A DNA stretch of 64,000 nt from Streptomyces sp. NBC_01497 (lineage in GTDB: Bacteria; Actinomycetota; Actinomycetes; Streptomycetales; Streptomycetaceae): positions 496,001-560,000 of the forward strand of contig NZ_CP109427.1 in the NCBI RefSeq assembly GCF_036250695.1, written 5' to 3'. Positions 61,022-64,000 of this stretch are shown in pieces; the first letter of the stretch is position 1, and each line of letters opens with the position of its first letter. Position numbers and translations under genes: made by a program. The notes under the pieces are model-generated. The model was not told the origin of the DNA, did no database searches, and was given only the letters and a program-made list of their open reading frames with translations.

Positions 61022-62690
61022 GGACGAGGCGGACTGGGGCAGCAGGGAGCGGGCACCGGGCAGCGCACCCCGCGTCATCGTGGTCGGAGCGGGGGTGGCG
61101 GGCCTGTCCACGGGCTGTTACGCGCAGATGAGCGGGCTGCGGTCCCGGGTCTTCGAGAAGCACGTCCTTCCCGGCGGCTGCTGCACGGCCTGGTCGCGCG
61201 ACGGATACCTCTTCGACTACTGCATCGAGTGGCTGATCGGAACCGCCCCCGGCAACGACGCCAACCGCCTGTGGGGCGAGCTGGGCGCGCTGGACGGCAA
61301 GACGATCACGAACTTCGACCTGTTCAACAAGGTGGTGGACGAGGACGGCCGGTCGGTGACGTTCTACAACGACCCGGCGCGCCTGGAGGAGCACCTGACG
61401 CGGATCTCGCCGGCGGACACGCGGCTGATCCGCTCCTTCTGCCGCGACCTGCGGCGGTTCACGGACATCGAGCTGTACCCGTTCCTGACCGCGCCCGCCC
61501 TGCGGACCGTACGGGAGAGGGCGGCGACTGCTCGCACGGTACTGCCGGTGTTCCGTCTCCTGTGGCGGACCGCGGCGACGCCGATGCACCGGTTCGCCGA
61601 CCGGTTCGAGGACCCGCTGCTGCGCAGGGCGTTCCGGAACATCTTCTTCCAGGATCCGGACGGCTTCCCGCTGCTCCCGTACCTGTTCAACATGGCGAGC
61701 GCGTACCACGGCAACGCGGGTTTCCCGCAGGGTGGTTCGCTGGGGCTCGCCCGGTCGATCGAGGAGCGGTACACCGGGCTCGGCGGCACGGTCACCTACC
61801 GCGCCCGCACCGAGAAGGTACTGGTCGAAGGAGACCGGGCCGTAGGGATCGAACTCCGCGATGGCAGAAGGTACTTCGCCGACCACGTGGTGTCGGCCTG
61901 CGACGGCCGCACGACCGTCTACGAACTGCTGGCCGGCCGGTACACGGGGGCGCGGATCGACAAGCTCTACACCGGCCTGCTGCACCGCCCGGGAACCCTG
62001 TTCCCCGCCGTGGTATCGGCGTTCGTCGGTATCCGGGGAGATCTGCCGGAGCAGGAAGCCCACAGCACCACGTATCTCCTCCCGGCGGCGGCCGGTGCGC
62101 TGCCCGGCGCGCTGCAGAACAGCCTGGTCGTCCAGTTGCGCAGCCGCTACTCGGACGGTTTCGCCCCGCCCGGGAAGTCGGTCGTCCACTGCACCTACTT
62201 CAGCGACTACGCCTACTGGAGGACCCTGCGCCGCACCGACCGCAGAGCCTACTGGGAGCGCAAACGGGAGGTGGCGGCGTTCGTGCGGCGCTTCTTGGAG
62301 GAGCGCTGGCCCGGCACGGCCCCCCGGATCGAGCTGGTGGACGTGGCCTCGCCCGCGACGACCAGGCGCTACACCGGCAACCACAACGGATCGATCCTCG
62401 CGTGGAAGGCCTTCTCGGAAGCCGACGACGTGACGGCGGACCTCGTCGGCAAGGACCGGATGAGGCTGCCAGGACTCGCCGGCTTCTCCATGGCGGGGCA
62501 GTGGGTGGGCATGGGCGGCCTGATCCGGGCCGCGTCCACCGGCCGCTTCGCCGTCCAGTACCTGTGCGAGGAGTTGCGGGTCCCGTTCCGGGCGTGGGAG
62601 AGCACCGGTACCGAGCCGTGGCACACCGGCAAACTGGGGCGGCTGCCGCAGCTCGACCGCTGGTCCGTCGGGGGGAGCAACGGCGCGTGA
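61011..62690 (+). CDS. ftdC: FAD-dependent oxidoreductase, phytoene-desaturase-like (FtdC-like)
   Basis: A 559-residue flavoprotein of the phytoene desaturase/carotenoid isomerase type. The FAD dinucleotide fold is VIVVGAGVAGLSTGCYAQM followed by VFEKHVLPGGCCTAW, and the C-terminal FAD signature is MAGQWVGMGGLIRAASTG. In PTM pathways these enzymes reductively close the carbocycles of the polyene tetramate. The start overlaps the PKS-NRPS by 11 nt and its stop overlaps a GTG of the next gene. Its paralogue follows directly. Which ring it makes cannot be told from sequence alone. Confidence 0.95.
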
Positions 62691-62710
62691 GGACACAGGA
62701 GAAGGGGTTC

Positions 62711-64000
62711 GTGACGCGTCCTGCGCGCGGCAGGGAAACAATGATCATCATCGGTGCGGGGCTCGGCGGTCTCTCCACCGGCTGCTACGCGCAGATGAAC
62801 GGCTACCGCACCCGGGTGCTGGAGATGCACGAGGTCCCCGGGGGCTGCTGTACCGCCTGGGGGCGCGGCGAGTTCACCCTGGACGCGTGCGTGAGCTGGA
62901 TGCTCGGCAGCGGCCCCGGCAACGAGATGCACCAGATCTGGCTGGAGCTGGGTGCGCTGCAGGGCAAGGAGGTACGCCACTTCGACGTCTTCAACATCGT
63001 GCGCGGACGGGACGGCAGAGCGGTCTACTTCTACTCCGACCCGGACCGGCTGCAGGCCCATCTGAGCGAGCTCTCCCCTGCCGACGCACGGCAGATCAGG
63101 GGTTTCTGCCGTCAGTTGAGGGCCTTCCGCAAGGCGCTGGCTGTCTATCCGTTCCTCAAACCGGTCGGCCTGATGGGGCGGATGGAGCGCTGGCGCATGC
63201 TCGCGTCGTTCCTCCCGTACGTGAGTGCCGTCCGCACGTCCCTCTCGGTGCTCATGTCCGACTACTCGGCGCGGTTCGAGGACCCGTTGCTGCGGGAGGC
63301 CTTCAACTTCGTCCTGTACGAGAGGCATCCGGCGTTCCCCGTGCTGCCGACGCAATTCCAGCTCGCGTCGCACGCCAACCTCTCAGCGGGCGTGCCCGAG
63401 GGGGGATCGCTCGGCCTCGCGCAGTCGATCGAGCGGCGCTACCGCAGGCTCGGCGGCCGGGTGACGTACAACACCATGGTCGAGGAGGTGCTCGTCGAGA
63501 ACGACCGGGCGGTCGGCGTGCGCCTCGGCGACGGGCGCGAACTGCGGGCCGACATCGTCGTGTCGGCCTGCGACGGACCCACCACGATGATGAAGCTCCT
63601 GGGGGGCCGTTACCTGGGCGACGCCTACCGGCGGCTGTACACGAGGACCATCAACGAACCCGGCATGGTCTTCCCCGGCTACTTCACCCTCTTCCTCGGT
63701 CTCGACCGGCCGTTCCCCCAGGGCGACCCCTGCACGACCTACCTGCTGACGGACGCGCAGGCGGCCGAGCTGACCGGCATCCGCCACCCGAGCATCAACG
63801 TCCAGTTCCGCAGCCTCCACTACCCCGAGCTCTCCCCCAGGGGGACCGCCGTCGTCTACGCCACGTACTTCTGCGACATCGCGCCCTGGCGCGCCCTGGA
63901 CGAGGGCCCCGAACGGGTCACGAGGACCCGCGGCGGCCAGGAGCTCCACACCCTTCCCGTGCGGCACGGGCCCGGCTACTACGCGGCGAAACGCAGGGCG
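62711..64000 (+). CDS. ftdD: Second FAD oxidoreductase of PTM cluster, 3'-truncated (FtdD-like)
   Basis: An open frame running off the window end (430 codons seen). It is paralogous to the preceding gene: MIIIGAGLGGLSTGCYAQM, VLEMHEVPGGCCTAW, RFEDPLLREAF and VSACDGPTT line up block by block. The C-terminal FAD signature lies beyond 64000. GTG 62711 with AGGAGAAGGGG just upstream is preferred; GTG 62687 overlapping the previous stop (GTGA) is possible. Two tandem PTM-type FAD enzymes suggest a bicyclic or tricyclic product, subject to the genes downstream. Confidence 0.93.
   Translation, partial: MTRPARGRETMIIIGAGLGGLSTGCYAQMNGYRTRVLEMHEVPGGCCTAWGRGEFTLDACVSWMLGSGPGNEMHQIWLELGALQGKEVRHFDVFNIVRGRDGRAVYFYSDPDRLQAHLSELSPADARQIRGFCRQLRAFRKALAVYPFLKPVGLMGRMERWRMLASFLPYVSAVRTSLSVLMSDYSARFEDPLLREAFNFVLYERHPAFPVLPTQFQLASHANLSAGVPEGGSLGLAQSIERRYRRLGGRVTYNTMVEEVLVENDRAVGVRLGDGRELRADIVVSACDGPTTMMKLLGGRYLGDAYRRLYTRTINEPGMVFPGYFTLFLGLDRPFPQGDPCTTYLLTDAQAAELTGIRHPSINVQFRSLHYPELSPRGTAVVYATYFCDIAPWRALDEGPERVTRTRGGQELHTLPVRHGPGYYAAKRRA

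Overview
The window is very GC-rich, actinobacterial chromosomal DNA and most likely comes from a Streptomyces. The signs are GTG and TTG starts, strong GGAGG-type ribosome sites, terminator hairpins without T-tracts, a sugar ABC importer with no ATPase of its own (such importers share MsiK in streptomycetes), F420-type luciferase-like oxidoreductases, a PaaX-type regulator, a DUF6400-like protein, an LPFR small protein, and a TTA codon in a LacI-type regulator. No rRNA, tRNA, CRISPR array, insertion sequence or prophage gene was recognised.

Left part (about 1-17.8 kb): mostly solitary metabolic genes paired with a regulator. They are a cytochrome P450; an NTF2/SnoaL-like protein; an SDR divergent from a TetR regulator with a double palindrome between them; an NmrA-type NAD(P)H-binding protein divergent from a MarR regulator; a PGRP/amidase lipoprotein; an FMN reductase divergent from a TetR regulator; a secreted penicillin-acylase-family Ntn hydrolase; a MarR regulator coupled to an MFS transporter fused in frame to an isochorismatase-like domain; an orphan AMP-dependent ligase; a GlcG/HbpS-like protein; and two small overlapping genes (DUF6400-like and a zinc ribbon).

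Carbohydrate part (18.1-36.6 kb): a secreted multidomain GH3 glycosidase; then a compact minus-strand operon of lipoprotein solute-binding protein, two permeases and an intracellular GH38 alpha-mannosidase; a LacI regulator with two matching operator-like sites between it and the operon; an LLM oxidoreductase; a DUF805 membrane protein; and a secreted GH78 alpha-L-rhamnosidase. The inferred scheme is extracellular trimming, uptake of a mannose-containing glycoside and hydrolysis inside the cell, under LacI control.

Middle-right part (36.8-49.8 kb): small stress and accessory genes. They include a VOC protein with a divergent WYL regulator, a plasmid-stabilisation-like protein, a second LLM oxidoreductase, DUF2267, a cysteine hydrolase, the LPFR small protein, Dps, a lipoprotein, an I36-type inhibitor, GNAT, PaaX, an aldo/keto reductase next to a decayed MarR gene, and an XRE/DUF2975 pair.

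Right end (50.5-64 kb, cut by the window): the start of a polycyclic tetramate macrolactam (PTM; ikarugamycin/HSAF/frontalamide type) biosynthetic cluster. It contains a sterol-desaturase-type hydroxylase, a 3151-residue KS-AT-DH-KR-ACP-C-A-PCP-TE hybrid whose A-domain code reads as ornithine, and two tandem phytoene-desaturase-like FAD oxidoreductases, the second truncated. This is a known class of pathway. Which PTM is made depends on genes beyond position 64000.
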